From Clostridiales bacterium (lineage in GTDB: Bacteria; Bacillota; Clostridia; Christensenellales; Aristaeellaceae): a stretch of DNA of 64,000 nt. How positions within the stretch are numbered: position 1 is the first letter of the stretch; each line of letters starts with the position of its first letter. This document shows positions 1 to 7,722 of the stretch, in pieces. The stretch spans positions 6,633 through 70,632 of the forward strand of contig SFJH01000007.1 of assembly GCA_004555155.1 (NCBI GenBank), given 5' to 3'. Below the pieces are notes generated by a model that saw nothing but the letters and a program-made list of their open reading frames with translations, was not told the origin of the DNA and made no database searches. Position numbers and translations under genes: made by a program.

Positions 1-1100
1 TAGGACACGCCCTCGACGCCGTAGGTCAGCGCGATCGCACCCTCGTCCGAGTAGAACCAGTCGATGAACCGGGCGATCTTCACCGCGTCCTCATCAGACA
101 CCGTGGCGGTGATGTAAGCGGCGGAGGACGCGGACTTCGCGCCAAGCTCCGTCACCTCGACGATGTTGGACATGGAAACATAGCCTTCTTCAACGCCGTC
201 CGCCGTCGGCACATCCAGAACCGCGCTGGTCGCGTCGGGATCCACCTCGCGCAGGGCGATCATGCGCCTGGCGTTGCCGGAGGAGACCGTCTGCCACGCG
301 CCGCACAGGCCGTTGCAGACCAGCTGGTTGGTCTCTTCGCTGGTGAGGGTCAGATATTCCACGGGCGCAATGCCGTCGGCAAAGATCCGCGCGCCGAATT
401 CCAGCGCCTCCTTCATCCGCGGATGGACGTCGGACCAGTACAGCTCGCCGTCCTCGACGATCCAGCAGGCCAGCGGGAGCCCGAAGGGCGCGGAGAACAG
501 CTGGAAGCTTCCCGCGCCCTCCGTGGCGCAGCCCCAGGTGTCGTCCACGCCGTTGCCGTCCGGATCATTGTAGCGGAAGGCATACAGCATGTTGTAGTAA
601 TCCTCCAGCGTTCTGGGATATTCGATGCCGAGCTTCTTCATCCAGTCGTCGCGGAAGAAGATGGCGCCGTAGCCCACGTCGCGCATGTTCGGCAGCATGT
701 ACAGCTGGCCGTCCGAGGCGCGGAACAGATCCAGCGTCTCCGGATCCCAGCGGGACATGAAATTCGGCATGTACTCCAGCAGATCGTCCACGGGACGGAC
801 AAACCCTTCGCTGATCATCTTGTTGCCGACGATGAACTCCTTGCTGCGGAAGACGTCGATCTCGTCGCCCGTCGCCAGCAGCGTCGCCAGCTTCTGATCC
901 GCATCGTCCGCCGCTTCGATCACGTGGAGCTTCGTGTTGGTCTTTTCTTCAAACACCTTCAGAAGCGCGGACTCATTGCGGTCCACATCGCCCGTACCCG
1001 TATAGAAAATGGTGATCTCAAAGGGCTCCTCCTCTGCAAAAGCAGGTGCGACTGACAGAAGCATGAGGATTGTGAGCAGCAGGGCAAACAGCCTTTTCAT
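1..1100 (-). CDS. ABC transporter sugar-binding protein (partial, C-terminus off the left edge)
   Basis: Extracellular solute-binding protein of a CUT1-type carbohydrate importer; about 366 codons are present and the 3' end lies outside the window. The ATG at 1100 has an AGGAGG site 9 bases upstream. Residues 1-22 form a signal peptide (MKRLF..., hydrophobic core, APAFA cleavage site). No lipobox cysteine is seen, so it may be anchored otherwise or released, which differs from most Gram-positive binding lipoproteins. Around residues 178-189 the DPDGNGVDDTWG stretch is typical of LplA/YtcQ-type oligosaccharide-binding proteins. It is the third gene after two permeases on the same strand, separated by a GC hairpin. 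The substrate cannot be read from sequence; no ATPase gene is next to it, as is common for families sharing an MsmK-like ATPase. Confidence 0.88.
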   Translation of the reverse strand, partial: MKRLFALLLTILMLLSVAPAFAEEEPFEITIFYTGTGDVDRNESALLKVFEEKTNTKLHVIEAADDADQKLATLLATGDEIDVFRSKEFIVGNKMISEGFVRPVDDLLEYMPNFMSRWDPETLDLFRASDGQLYMLPNMRDVGYGAIFFRDDWMKKLGIEYPRTLEDYYNMLYAFRYNDPDGNGVDDTWGCATEGAGSFQLFSAPFGLPLACWIVEDGELYWSDVHPRMKEALEFGARIFADGIAPVEYLTLTSEETNQLVCNGLCGAWQTVSSGNARRMIALREVDPDATSAVLDVPTADGVEEGYVSMSNIVEVTELGAKSASSAAYITATVSDEDAVKIARFIDWFYSDEGAIALTYGVEGVS

Positions 1101-1135
1101 GGTAACCAACCTCCTTAATATTGTTTCCAGGGAAA

Positions 1136-1159
1136 GGCCGGCGAACGCCGACGCCGGCC
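1136..1159 (-). terminator. GC hairpin between permease and binding-protein genes
   Basis: An 8-bp inverted repeat GGCCGGCG/CGCCGGCC (1136-1143 and 1152-1159) with an 8-base loop lies in the 104-base gap between the second permease and the binding protein. On the minus strand it is followed by TTTCCC, too weak for a full terminator. Such hairpins commonly stabilise or partly uncouple mRNA so that the binding protein is made in excess; that role is inferred. Confidence 0.35.
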
Positions 1160-1204
1160 GATCCGCATTGCCGCCCTTCCCCCAGGAAAGCTCCCGGATT
1201 CGCG

Positions 1205-2065
1205 TCATCCCTTGATCGATCCAACCAGAGCGCCCCTGACGAAATACTTCTGAATGAACGGATAGAGAATGACAATCGGCGCGGTCGTAAACACGACGAC
1301 CGCCATCTTCAGCGGCTCGACCGGCAGGCTGGCGCTCTCGCCGTAGTCGATCTCGCTGGTCACCGCGTTTTCCAGCAGATTGCGCAGAACCACCTGAAGC
1401 GGCCAGCGGTTCCGGCTGTTGAGGTAAATCGTCGCATAGAAATAGGCGTTCCAGTGGCCCACCGCGTAGAACAGGCCAATGGTGCACAGGCTCGGAAGCG
1501 ACAGCGGAACGATGATCCTGAACAGAATCCCCAGCTCGCTCAGCCCGTCGATTCTCGCGGCTTCGTTCAGCTCCCCCGGCAGCGCCTCGAAGAAGTTTTT
1601 CATGATGATCATGTTGTATGCGCTGATGCAGCCGGGCAGAATCAGCGACCACAGGCTGTCCACCAGTCCCAGCTTGACAATGATGATGTAGTTGGGAATC
1701 AGGCCGCCGGAGAACATCATCGTAAACGTGATCATCAGCATGAAGAGCTTTCTGCCGATGAGCGACCTTCTGGCCAGCGGATAGGCCGTGATCATCGTCA
1801 TCAGCAGATTGATCCCGGTGCCGACCATCAGCACGAACAGCGAATTTTTGAAGCCCGAACCCAGCAGATTATACCGGAACATGTATCGATAGGCGTCCAG
1901 ATTCGGGCGAATGGGGAGCACGCCCACCTCGCCGCGCACGACGTTGTTGTTGTTGCTGAACGACACCGCCAGCACATGCAGCACCGGATACAGAATCGTG
2001 ACGCTGAGCAGCAGGAGAACGACGATCAGAGCGGCTTGTCCAATCCTGGAATACTGTTTCTGCAT
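1205..2065 (-). CDS. Carbohydrate ABC transporter permease, LplC/YtcP type
   Basis: A 286-residue inner-membrane permease of the MalG/LplC group. About six hydrophobic segments are visible, beginning near residue 10. The cytoplasmic EAA loop appears as ELNEAARIDGLSELGILFRI (about residues 165-185), the coupling site for the ATPase. The ATG at 2065 is preceded by AAGGAGAG. Fifteen bases separate it from the upstream permease and it is followed by the binding protein, so the three form one operon. The length is normal for the family. The substrate is probably an oligosaccharide; the divergent fucosidase hints at host glycans or fucosylated sugars, but this is inference. Confidence 0.92.
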   Translation of the reverse strand: MQKQYSRIGQAALIVVLLLLSVTILYPVLHVLAVSFSNNNNVVRGEVGVLPIRPNLDAYRYMFRYNLLGSGFKNSLFVLMVGTGINLLMTMITAYPLARRSLIGRKLFMLMITFTMMFSGGLIPNYIIIVKLGLVDSLWSLILPGCISAYNMIIMKNFFEALPGELNEAARIDGLSELGILFRIIVPLSLPSLCTIGLFYAVGHWNAYFYATIYLNSRNRWPLQVVLRNLLENAVTSEIDYGESASLPVEPLKMAVVVFTTAPIVILYPFIQKYFVRGALVGSIKG

Positions 2066-2080
2066 TTCCCGTCTCTCCTT

Positions 2081-3037
2081 CTAAAAAATGCCATTGTTTT
2101 CGTCCAGCAGCTTGCTGATCCTGTTCGTAATCAGAATCATCGTCAGGCCGATAGCGGATTTGAACAGCGAAACCGCCGTGGACATGCTGTACTTCAGATT
2201 GTTGAGTCCGACGCGCAGCGCATAGGTATCGAGAATGTCCGCCACCGAATAGACCAGCTCGTTGTACATTGCGTAGACCTGCTCCTGGCCCGCGCTCAGA
2301 ATTCCGCCGACCCTCAGGATCAGCATGGTGATGATCGTCGGCGCGATCGATGGGATCGTAATGCTGATGAGCTGGCGGAACGGACGGGCGCCGTCCACCG
2401 TCGCGGCCTCGTACAGCTGTCGATCCACGCCCATCAGCGCGGCCAGATAGATGATGCTCCCCCACCCGACCTCCTTCCAGCAATCACTCAGCACCAGCAC
2501 GCCGCGGAAGTGCTGACTGGATCCCAGAAAGTTGACCGGCTCAAACCCAAAGCGCTGAATCAGCTGATTGACCGAACCCATCGACGTCGAAAACATGCTG
2601 CGCGCCAGACTTGCGATGACAATCCAGGACAGGAAGTGCGGCAAATACGAAATCGACTGAAAGACGCGCCGCAGCCGGGCGCTGCGCACGGCGTTGAGCA
2701 TCAGCGCCAGGACAATCGGCGCGGGAAATCCGACCGCGATCTTCAGCAGGCTGATGATGACCGTGTTCTTCAGCGCCGTGATAAACCCCGGATCCCGGAA
2801 CAGCCTTTCGAAATTCTCCATGCCCACCCACGGACTGCCGAAGAATCCGAGCTTCATCCTGTAGTTCCGAAACGCGATCTGCACGCCGTACATCGGCGCA
2901 TAGTGGAAGACGATGAAATAGACCAGCCCCGGCAGCAGCATCAGATAGAACATTCTGTCCATCCACATCACACGCAGCGCATGACGGCGCCCGGATCCAT
3001 TCCATGCCGGCGCCATCGCACCCTTCTTCCTGCTCAT
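2081..3037 (-). CDS. Carbohydrate ABC transporter permease, LplB/YteP type
   Basis: A 318-residue permease, partner of the following LplC-type gene. The YFIVFHYAPMYGVQIAF segment near the N-terminus is characteristic of LplB/YteP permeases. The EAA loop reads LYEAATVDGARPFRQLISI. The start chosen is the ATG at 3037 (MSRKKGAMAP) because AAAGGGG lies about 9 bases upstream; the in-frame ATG at 3079 has no ribosome site. It is the first gene of the three-gene importer operon, and the 443-base gap upstream holds the divergent fucosidase promoter. No clear minus-strand promoter was recognised. Confidence 0.9.
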   Translation of the reverse strand: MSRKKGAMAPAWNGSGRRHALRVMWMDRMFYLMLLPGLVYFIVFHYAPMYGVQIAFRNYRMKLGFFGSPWVGMENFERLFRDPGFITALKNTVIISLLKIAVGFPAPIVLALMLNAVRSARLRRVFQSISYLPHFLSWIVIASLARSMFSTSMGSVNQLIQRFGFEPVNFLGSSQHFRGVLVLSDCWKEVGWGSIIYLAALMGVDRQLYEAATVDGARPFRQLISITIPSIAPTIITMLILRVGGILSAGQEQVYAMYNELVYSVADILDTYALRVGLNNLKYSMSTAVSLFKSAIGLTMILITNRISKLLDENNGIF

Positions 3038-3361
3038 TCCATTCCGCCCCTTTCGCCCTCCGCCCGGCGCATGCCTCATTCAACGGTATCTCTTATGATT
3101 CATATTCCGCATTTATGCGTCATGCGGGCCGAAGCGCATTTCCCCGAAGTGCTCCATGATGTTCCCTGATACAGCCATGCGCTTATGCGCCCGCTGCAAA
3201 ACGATGCGCGCGAACCGGCCGTTGATGTCAGCGCAGCGCCGTCGGGCTCAGGCGAAGGACTGCGCTCCTCGCCTCCGCCTCCAACAGAATCCACAGCCAT
3301 CCATGCAGGCGCAGAGAGCGAACCGCGCCGGAAACGATTTCCTTCCCGGCGCGCTTTTCCG
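3038..3361. other. Divergent intergenic region between the importer and fucosidase
   Basis: Non-coding spacer. Short open frames occur but have no ribosome sites. I could not find a convincing minus-strand promoter or an operator palindrome for the importer; a plus-strand promoter follows at 3362. Regulatory sites are expected here but not recognised. Confidence 0.4.
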
Positions 3362-3390
3362 TTGACGAACGCGGCAATATCTGCTATATT
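3362..3390 (+). promoter_or_regulatory. Sigma-A promoter for the fucosidase gene
   Basis: TTGACG (3362-3367), a 17-base spacer and TATATT (3385-3390) make a near-consensus promoter about 90 bases upstream of the fucosidase ATG. Confidence 0.75.
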
Positions 3391-3480
3391 TATTTCACCC
3401 GGATTGCAGGCCTGTCCGCGGCTGCCGCTCAGATGCCCCGGCAGGCAACAACCGTCAAGACGACAATACAGAGGTGCACA

Positions 3481-4491
3481 ATGATGATGCGAGAATGGTT
3501 CAAGGGCAAAAACGGCATGATGATTCACTGGGGCCTTTACTCCGTGCTGGCCGGCGAATACCGCGGCCGCCGCAGCGACAGCTATGCGGAATGGATTCAG
3601 TCCCGCTGGCGCATTCCCAACGCGGAATACTCCCGGCTGGCGGAGGTCTTCAACCCGATTTACTTCGACGCCGACGAATGGGTGCGCTTTGCCAAGGACT
3701 GCGGCATGGAATACCTGGTGGTCACCAGCAAGCACCACGAGGGCTTCGCACTGTTCCACTCCAAGGCCAGCCGCTTCAACATGTACGACGCGACTCCCTT
3801 CCACCGGGACGTCATCGAGGAGCTCGCCAACGCCTGCGCCCGCCAGAACCTGAAGCTGGGTCTGTACTATTCCCAGGATCTGGACTGGCACGAGCCCCAC
3901 GGCGGCGGCTACCTCTCCAACCATCTGGCCTGCTCCGGCACCGCATGGGACAACAACTGGGATTTCCCCAACGAGGCCGAAAAGAACTTCGACATCTGCT
4001 TCCAGGAAAAAATCATGCCGCAGGTCGAGGAGATCCTGCAGAACTACGGTGAGCTCTGTCTGATCTGGTTTGACGTGCCCATGACCATCAACGATCTCCA
4101 GAGCCGCGCAATCTACGAGGCCGTCAAGCGCTATCAGCCGGATTGTCTGATCAACTCCCGCCTGGGCAACGGCGCTTACGACTATGTGTCGCTGGGCGAC
4201 AACGAGATCCCCGACAGAATGCCCGAAAGCCATTCCGGAACCCCCGGCATGAACGACATCGACGGCTTCAAGCCCTCGCCCTACGGACTGTATGAAACTG
4301 CCGCCACGCTCAACGACTCCTGGGGCTACTGCGCCTGGGATCACAACTGGAAGTCCGCAGCGCGCGTGGCCGAAATCCGGAATCACCTCAACAGCCTCGG
4401 CATCAACTATCTGCTGAACATGGGACCGGACGCGCTGGGCCGCTTCCCTGTCACCGCGCAGGAAATCCTCAGAGAAGCCTCAAAGCTCTGA
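3481..4491 (+). CDS. Alpha-L-fucosidase (GH29), compact form
   Basis: A 336-residue retaining glycosidase predicted to remove terminal L-fucose. The GH29 fold shows early as GMMIHWGLYSV, then VVTSKHHEGFALFHSK and YYSQDLDWHEP. The LIWFDVPM segment carries the Asp expected as nucleophile. The start is the ATG at 3481 with AGAGGTG 5-11 bases upstream; an in-frame ATG at 3433 lacks a ribosome site. There is no signal peptide, so it probably acts in the cytoplasm on imported oligosaccharides. It lacks the C-terminal beta-sandwich of typical 430-480-residue GH29 enzymes. It is divergent from the ABC importer. Substrate linkage cannot be told. Confidence 0.9.
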   Translation: MMMREWFKGKNGMMIHWGLYSVLAGEYRGRRSDSYAEWIQSRWRIPNAEYSRLAEVFNPIYFDADEWVRFAKDCGMEYLVVTSKHHEGFALFHSKASRFNMYDATPFHRDVIEELANACARQNLKLGLYYSQDLDWHEPHGGGYLSNHLACSGTAWDNNWDFPNEAEKNFDICFQEKIMPQVEEILQNYGELCLIWFDVPMTINDLQSRAIYEAVKRYQPDCLINSRLGNGAYDYVSLGDNEIPDRMPESHSGTPGMNDIDGFKPSPYGLYETAATLNDSWGYCAWDHNWKSAARVAEIRNHLNSLGINYLLNMGPDALGRFPVTAQEILREASKL

Positions 4492-4508
4492 TCGCCGCCC
4501 TGCACAGA

Positions 4509-4542
4509 AAACCGGGCGTCCATCTGAATGGACGCCCGGTTT
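4509..4542 (+). terminator. Terminator after the fucosidase gene
   Basis: A 15-bp perfect stem (AAACCGGGCGTCCAT and its complement, 4509-4523 and 4528-4542) closed by a CTGA loop, 18 bases after the stop. The U-tract is weak (CCGTTTG). Confidence 0.75.
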
Positions 4543-4920
4543 CCGTTTGCCGGTTCCTCCGCCTGACGATCCGCCGCAGCCCAAGCGTTTTCTGGAACGG
4601 CTTGGTCCTGAATCTGATCTCGCAGCGCTATGGCGCAAAACGAGCATCCAGGAAGCTCAGCGCTCATGCTCAGGCGCACACAGGCCATGAAATCCCGCCG
4701 CTTCCTGATGAAGCTTACGTCCAATGCGCCCTCCTGTCCAATTCTCTCCCGGAGCGCCCTTGCCTCCTTCCCGATCCGGAATCCTCGGCAAACCTGCCGC
4801 AGCGAAGCCGATGTTAAAAAAAGCAGCGATCGCCTCCCAACGCCCGCAGCAAAGCCGCTCGGATATCCGAAAACATCGAATAGATGTAACAGGAATTTAC
4901 AGGAGAATATGTCTAAATCG
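4543..4920. other. Intergenic stretch with nothing recognised
   Basis: About 380 bases without a convincing gene. Several short open frames overlap one another in different frames and none has a ribosome site. No hairpin, repeat or RNA gene was seen apart from the flanking terminator and promoter. Confidence 0.4.
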
Positions 4921-4929
4921 TGGTATAAT
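4921..4929 (+). promoter_or_regulatory. Extended -10 promoter for the PfoR-like gene
   Basis: TGGTATAAT (4921-4929) is a consensus extended -10 element 37 bases before the ATG. No good -35 hexamer is found at 17 bases, which fits extended -10 promoters. Confidence 0.6.
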
Positions 4930-4965
4930 TCGAGGGAATGGAAAAAATTATGGGGGGTGTAACCA

Positions 4966-5997
4966 ATGAAAATGTGGTTGAAGAAAGCCTACCAAAGGTA
5001 CATTATCGACGCGCTGTCCGCCATGGGAATGGGACTTTTTGCCTCGCTGATCATCGGCCTGATCCTGTCGCAGCTGTCGGCGATTCCGTTTCTCGGCTTC
5101 CTGAAGGATTACAGCGCCGTCGTATCGGCCTCCTCTCCGGTGGTCGGCGCGGCCATCGGCGTCGCCATCGGCTATGGGCTTCATGTGAAGCCGCTGGCCA
5201 TCTTCTCCTGCGCCGCGGCGGGCGCGTTCGGCTATCAGATGAGCGGCCCCATCGGCGCATATCTCGCGGCCGTGGTGGGCGCGGAGCTGGGCGGCCTGAC
5301 CGCGGGCAGAACAAAGGTGGACATCATCGTCGTTCCCACGGTGGTCATCGTCGCGGGCGGCCTGGTCACCAGCCTGACAGCCACCGGCATCAACGCGGGC
5401 GTGAGCGCGCTCCAGCGCTTTCTGGAGACGGTCACGATGCTCCAGCCCATTCCGATGGGCATCATCGTATCCGTGGTATTCGGCCTTGCGCTGACCGCCC
5501 CGATCTCCAGCGCCGCGCTGGCCGCCATGATCTTCACCGTTCCCGAGGGCGGCGTCATGGGCCCGGGCCTGCAGCTGGCCGCCGGCGCGGCCACGGTGGG
5601 CTGCTGCTGCCAGATGGTGGGCTTCGCGGTCTCCAGCTTCCGCGAGAACGGCGTTTCCGGCCTGATCGCTCAGGGACTGGGCACTTCGATGCTTCAGGTG
5701 GGCAACATCCTGCGCGCCCCTGCGATCCTGATTCCGCCCACGCTGGCCTCCGCCATTCTGGGGCCGCTTTCCACCACGATCTTCCAGATGAAGAACGCCG
5801 GTTCTGCCGCCGGCATGGGAACCTCCGGTCTGGTGGGACAGTTCGGCACCTGGGCAGTCATGTCCGGCGAGAGCGGTGCGCTGGTCAAAATTCTCCTGCT
5901 GCACTTCATCCTGCCCGCAGCGCTGAGCCTGCTGATCTCCGAATTCATGCGCAAGAAAAACTGGATCAAGCCCGGCGCAATGAAGCTGGACGTCTGA
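4966..5997 (+). CDS. PfoR-like membrane protein (PTS_EIIC_2 family)
   Basis: A 343-residue polytopic membrane protein of the PfoR/PTS_EIIC_2 family, named for the Clostridium perfringens protein reported to affect perfringolysin O expression. About ten hydrophobic segments rich in Gly and Ala run from residue 20 to 330. Glycine-rich stretches such as ASSPVVGAAIGVAIGYGLHV and APISSAALAAMIF match the family. The ATG at 4966 follows GGGGGGTG. No PTS EIIA/EIIB or phosphorylation site accompanies it, so a sugar-PTS role is doubtful; it may be a transporter of unknown substrate. Single-gene unit between an extended -10 promoter and a terminator. Confidence 0.82.
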   Translation: MKMWLKKAYQRYIIDALSAMGMGLFASLIIGLILSQLSAIPFLGFLKDYSAVVSASSPVVGAAIGVAIGYGLHVKPLAIFSCAAAGAFGYQMSGPIGAYLAAVVGAELGGLTAGRTKVDIIVVPTVVIVAGGLVTSLTATGINAGVSALQRFLETVTMLQPIPMGIIVSVVFGLALTAPISSAALAAMIFTVPEGGVMGPGLQLAAGAATVGCCCQMVGFAVSSFRENGVSGLIAQGLGTSMLQVGNILRAPAILIPPTLASAILGPLSTTIFQMKNAGSAAGMGTSGLVGQFGTWAVMSGESGALVKILLLHFILPAALSLLISEFMRKKNWIKPGAMKLDV

Positions 5998-6012
5998 TGC
6001 GCTTCCCCGCGC

Positions 6013-6053
6013 AGAGGAGCCGCCTTCTCTTCAGAAGGCGGCTCCTCTCTTTT
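6013..6053. terminator. Shared terminator between convergent genes
   Basis: A 16-bp perfect stem AGAGGAGCCGCCTTCT (6013-6028) pairs with 6033-6048, followed by CTTTT on the plus strand. It lies between the PfoR-like gene and the convergent phosphodiesterase gene and can serve both. Confidence 0.8.
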
Positions 6054-6059
6054 CCGGGC

Positions 6060-6779
6060 TTATTCCAGAATATTGGATGTAATGAAATCCACGCCCCAGC
6101 GCACCAGATCGGCGGCGCGGTCGGGATCGTCGCAGGTCCAGCAGTTGACCTTCACGCCGTGGGCGTGCAGATTCGCGATGTTCGCCTCGTCCAGCGCCGT
6201 GTGGAGGATGTCCAGATCCAGGCGATTGTCCACCAGCGTCTTCACCAGCTCGTCGCTGTATTCGCAGGTCAGATACTGGCAGGGATGCGTGGGCAGCAAC
6301 CTGCGCAGCGTGAGCATGTTCTCCAGCGAGAAGGAGATGAAGATGATTCCATCCAGATACTCCTCTGCGCGGATGATGTCGATGATCTCCTCCACGTCCT
6401 TGGGGTCGAAGGTGTTCTTCAGCTCCAGCACGCCGGTCTTCTCATACTTTCTGCAGATGCGCACATATTCCTGCAGCGTGGGAATGCGCAGATCGGTTCG
6501 GCCCTTTTCGCCGTCGCGATCCGTCAGCAGCAGCCCGCGCAGCGTGTCGAAGGTGGTCTTCTCCACGCACATATCGTCGATCGCCACGCGGCCGGTCTGA
6601 TCGTCGTGGAAGCAGACGTATTTGCCGTCCAGCGTCCGATGCACGTCGGTTTCGATGCCGAAATAGCTGCGATTGCCCGCCGCGACGAAGGCCGCGTTGG
6701 TGTTTTCCTTCTCCAGTCCGCTGACGCCGCGATGGGCCACCATCCGCGTCTTTCCGCTTTCGATCTTCGTGGTATTCAT
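6060..6779 (-). CDS. Glycerophosphodiester phosphodiesterase
   Basis: A 239-residue GDPD TIM-barrel enzyme that hydrolyses glycerophosphodiesters to glycerol-3-phosphate and an alcohol. Visible motifs: AHRGVSGLEKENTNAAF near residue 15 (HRG catalytic His and Asn), GIETDVHRT (metal-binding Glu, Asp), VCFHDD (second catalytic His). The start is the ATG at 6779, preceded by GGCAGGAGAGGAG; an upstream in-frame start at 6869 adds an unconserved Ala/Gly/Arg-rich tail without a ribosome site. No signal peptide, so cytoplasmic. Single gene, convergent with the PfoR-like gene. A glycerol-3-phosphate-responsive GlpP gene sits 40 kb away but no link is shown. Confidence 0.92.
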   Translation of the reverse strand: MNTTKIESGKTRMVAHRGVSGLEKENTNAAFVAAGNRSYFGIETDVHRTLDGKYVCFHDDQTGRVAIDDMCVEKTTFDTLRGLLLTDRDGEKGRTDLRIPTLQEYVRICRKYEKTGVLELKNTFDPKDVEEIIDIIRAEEYLDGIIFISFSLENMLTLRRLLPTHPCQYLTCEYSDELVKTLVDNRLDLDILHTALDEANIANLHAHGVKVNCWTCDDPDRAADLVRWGVDFITSNILE

Positions 6780-6964
6780 GTCCGTACTCCTCTCCTGCCG
6801 GATCCTCAGCCCGGCCGTCACAATGCCGCGCCCGTGCGCAAGGCCGAATGCCGCGCCTGCGCGGGCCACTCCTCATTATACCCTCTTTTCCGGAAAAATC
6901 AAGATCACACCGCTTCGCAGCCGGATTCCCCCGAAGCAGCATTTGTTAAGATTTGAATTCTGTA

Positions 6965-6992
6965 TTGACTTTCTTTGATTATTGACTATAAT
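6965..6992 (+). promoter_or_regulatory. Promoter and long leader of the hsp20 gene
   Basis: TTGACT (6965-6970), a 16-base spacer and TATAAT (6987-6992). The predicted leader to the ATG at 7126 is about 125 bases. No CIRCE (HrcA) inverted repeat was found. A 12-base palindrome CCATTCGAATGG abuts the ribosome site (GGAGG, 7113-7117). The rest of the 6780-6964 gap shows nothing clear. Confidence 0.72.
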
Positions 6993-7125
6993 AGAATTAT
7001 CGTTCAGAGATGAGCGAGGCGGCCAGCGACCGCAATCATGCACGACCTGCAAAAGGCCAAATGCGACCCTACATAACTGGCAGTGTTACCAGCGGTGCAA
7101 GGCCATTCGAATGGAGGTTTGCATT

Positions 7126-7587
7126 ATGAGCAACTATCTTCCCACTGTATTCAGCGAAAATCTGATGGACGTCTTCGACGATTTTGACCGCAGCTTCTTC
7201 CGCGGTTTCGGCAATGTCGATCGTGCGCTGTACGGCAAACACGCACAGCACATGATGAAGACCGACGTTCAGGAAACCGAGGATGGCTATGAGGTTGACG
7301 TCGATCTGCCCGGCTTCCGGAAGGATGAAATCCATCTGGAGCTGAACAATGGCTGTCTGACCATTTCCACGGAAAAGAGTCTGACAAAGGACGACACGGA
7401 CAGGAAGGGCAGAATGCTCCGGCAAGAGCGCTATGCGGGCATGATGCAGCGTAGCTTCTATGTGGGTGACAGCATTACGGAGGAGGACGTGAAGGCTTCC
7501 TATGAAAGCGGCGTCCTGCATCTGCATCTCCCGAAGAAGGACGCGCCGAAAGTCCCCGAGAAGAAGGTTATTCAGATCGAGGGCTAA
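7126..7587 (+). CDS. Small heat-shock protein, Hsp20/alpha-crystallin family
   Basis: A 153-residue ATP-independent chaperone. The N-terminal arm (1-40) is rich in Phe and Asp; the alpha-crystallin domain runs from about residue 42 (MMKTDVQETEDGYEVDVDLPG) to 140, with the GVLHLHLPK signature near the end. The C-terminal VIQIEG tail supplies the I/V-x-I motif used in oligomer assembly. The ATG at 7126 has GGAGG 8 bases upstream; in-frame codons back to 6982 overlap the promoter and are not used. Single gene with its own promoter, long leader and terminator. Length is typical of clostridial Hsp18. Confidence 0.95.
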   Translation: MSNYLPTVFSENLMDVFDDFDRSFFRGFGNVDRALYGKHAQHMMKTDVQETEDGYEVDVDLPGFRKDEIHLELNNGCLTISTEKSLTKDDTDRKGRMLRQERYAGMMQRSFYVGDSITEEDVKASYESGVLHLHLPKKDAPKVPEKKVIQIEG

Positions 7588-7593
7588 CCTGCC

Positions 7594-7626
7594 GCCCTGC
7601 CGGTTTTCCGGCAGGGCGCTTTTGTT
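7594..7626 (+). terminator. Terminator of hsp20
   Basis: 10-bp stem GCCCTGCCGG/CCGGCAGGGC with a TTTT loop (7594-7617), followed by GCTTTTGTTT. Confidence 0.88.
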
Positions 7627-7683
7627 TGCATGAGCCGGAGTATGCCGCCGGTCATCGGACTCCATCCGGCCCGTCCAGGCAAA

Positions 7684-7719
7684 AGAATCCCGCCTGTCGC
7701 TTGCGGCAGGCGGGATTTG
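7684..7719 (-). terminator. Terminator of rny
   Basis: On the minus strand an AATCCCGCCTG-type stem (7686-7696 with 7707-7717) is followed by CTTTTG, directly after the rny stop at 7723. Confidence 0.82.
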
Positions 7720-7722
7720 CGA

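Noticed and set aside
1121..3169. Very long open frames opposite real genes (for example 1121-3169 +, 3100-4386 -, 14251-16305 +, 16266-18434 +, 22886-25531 +, 31923-33923 +, 40365-42572 -, 52538-55081 -, 58117-60069 -)
   Set aside because: High GC leaves few stop codons on the opposite strand. These frames are His/Arg/Ala/Gln-rich, have no ribosome sites, and mirror well-supported conserved genes.
4407..4962. Several short open frames between the fucosidase and PfoR-like genes
   Set aside because: They overlap each other in different frames, cross the terminator or promoter, and lack ribosome sites.
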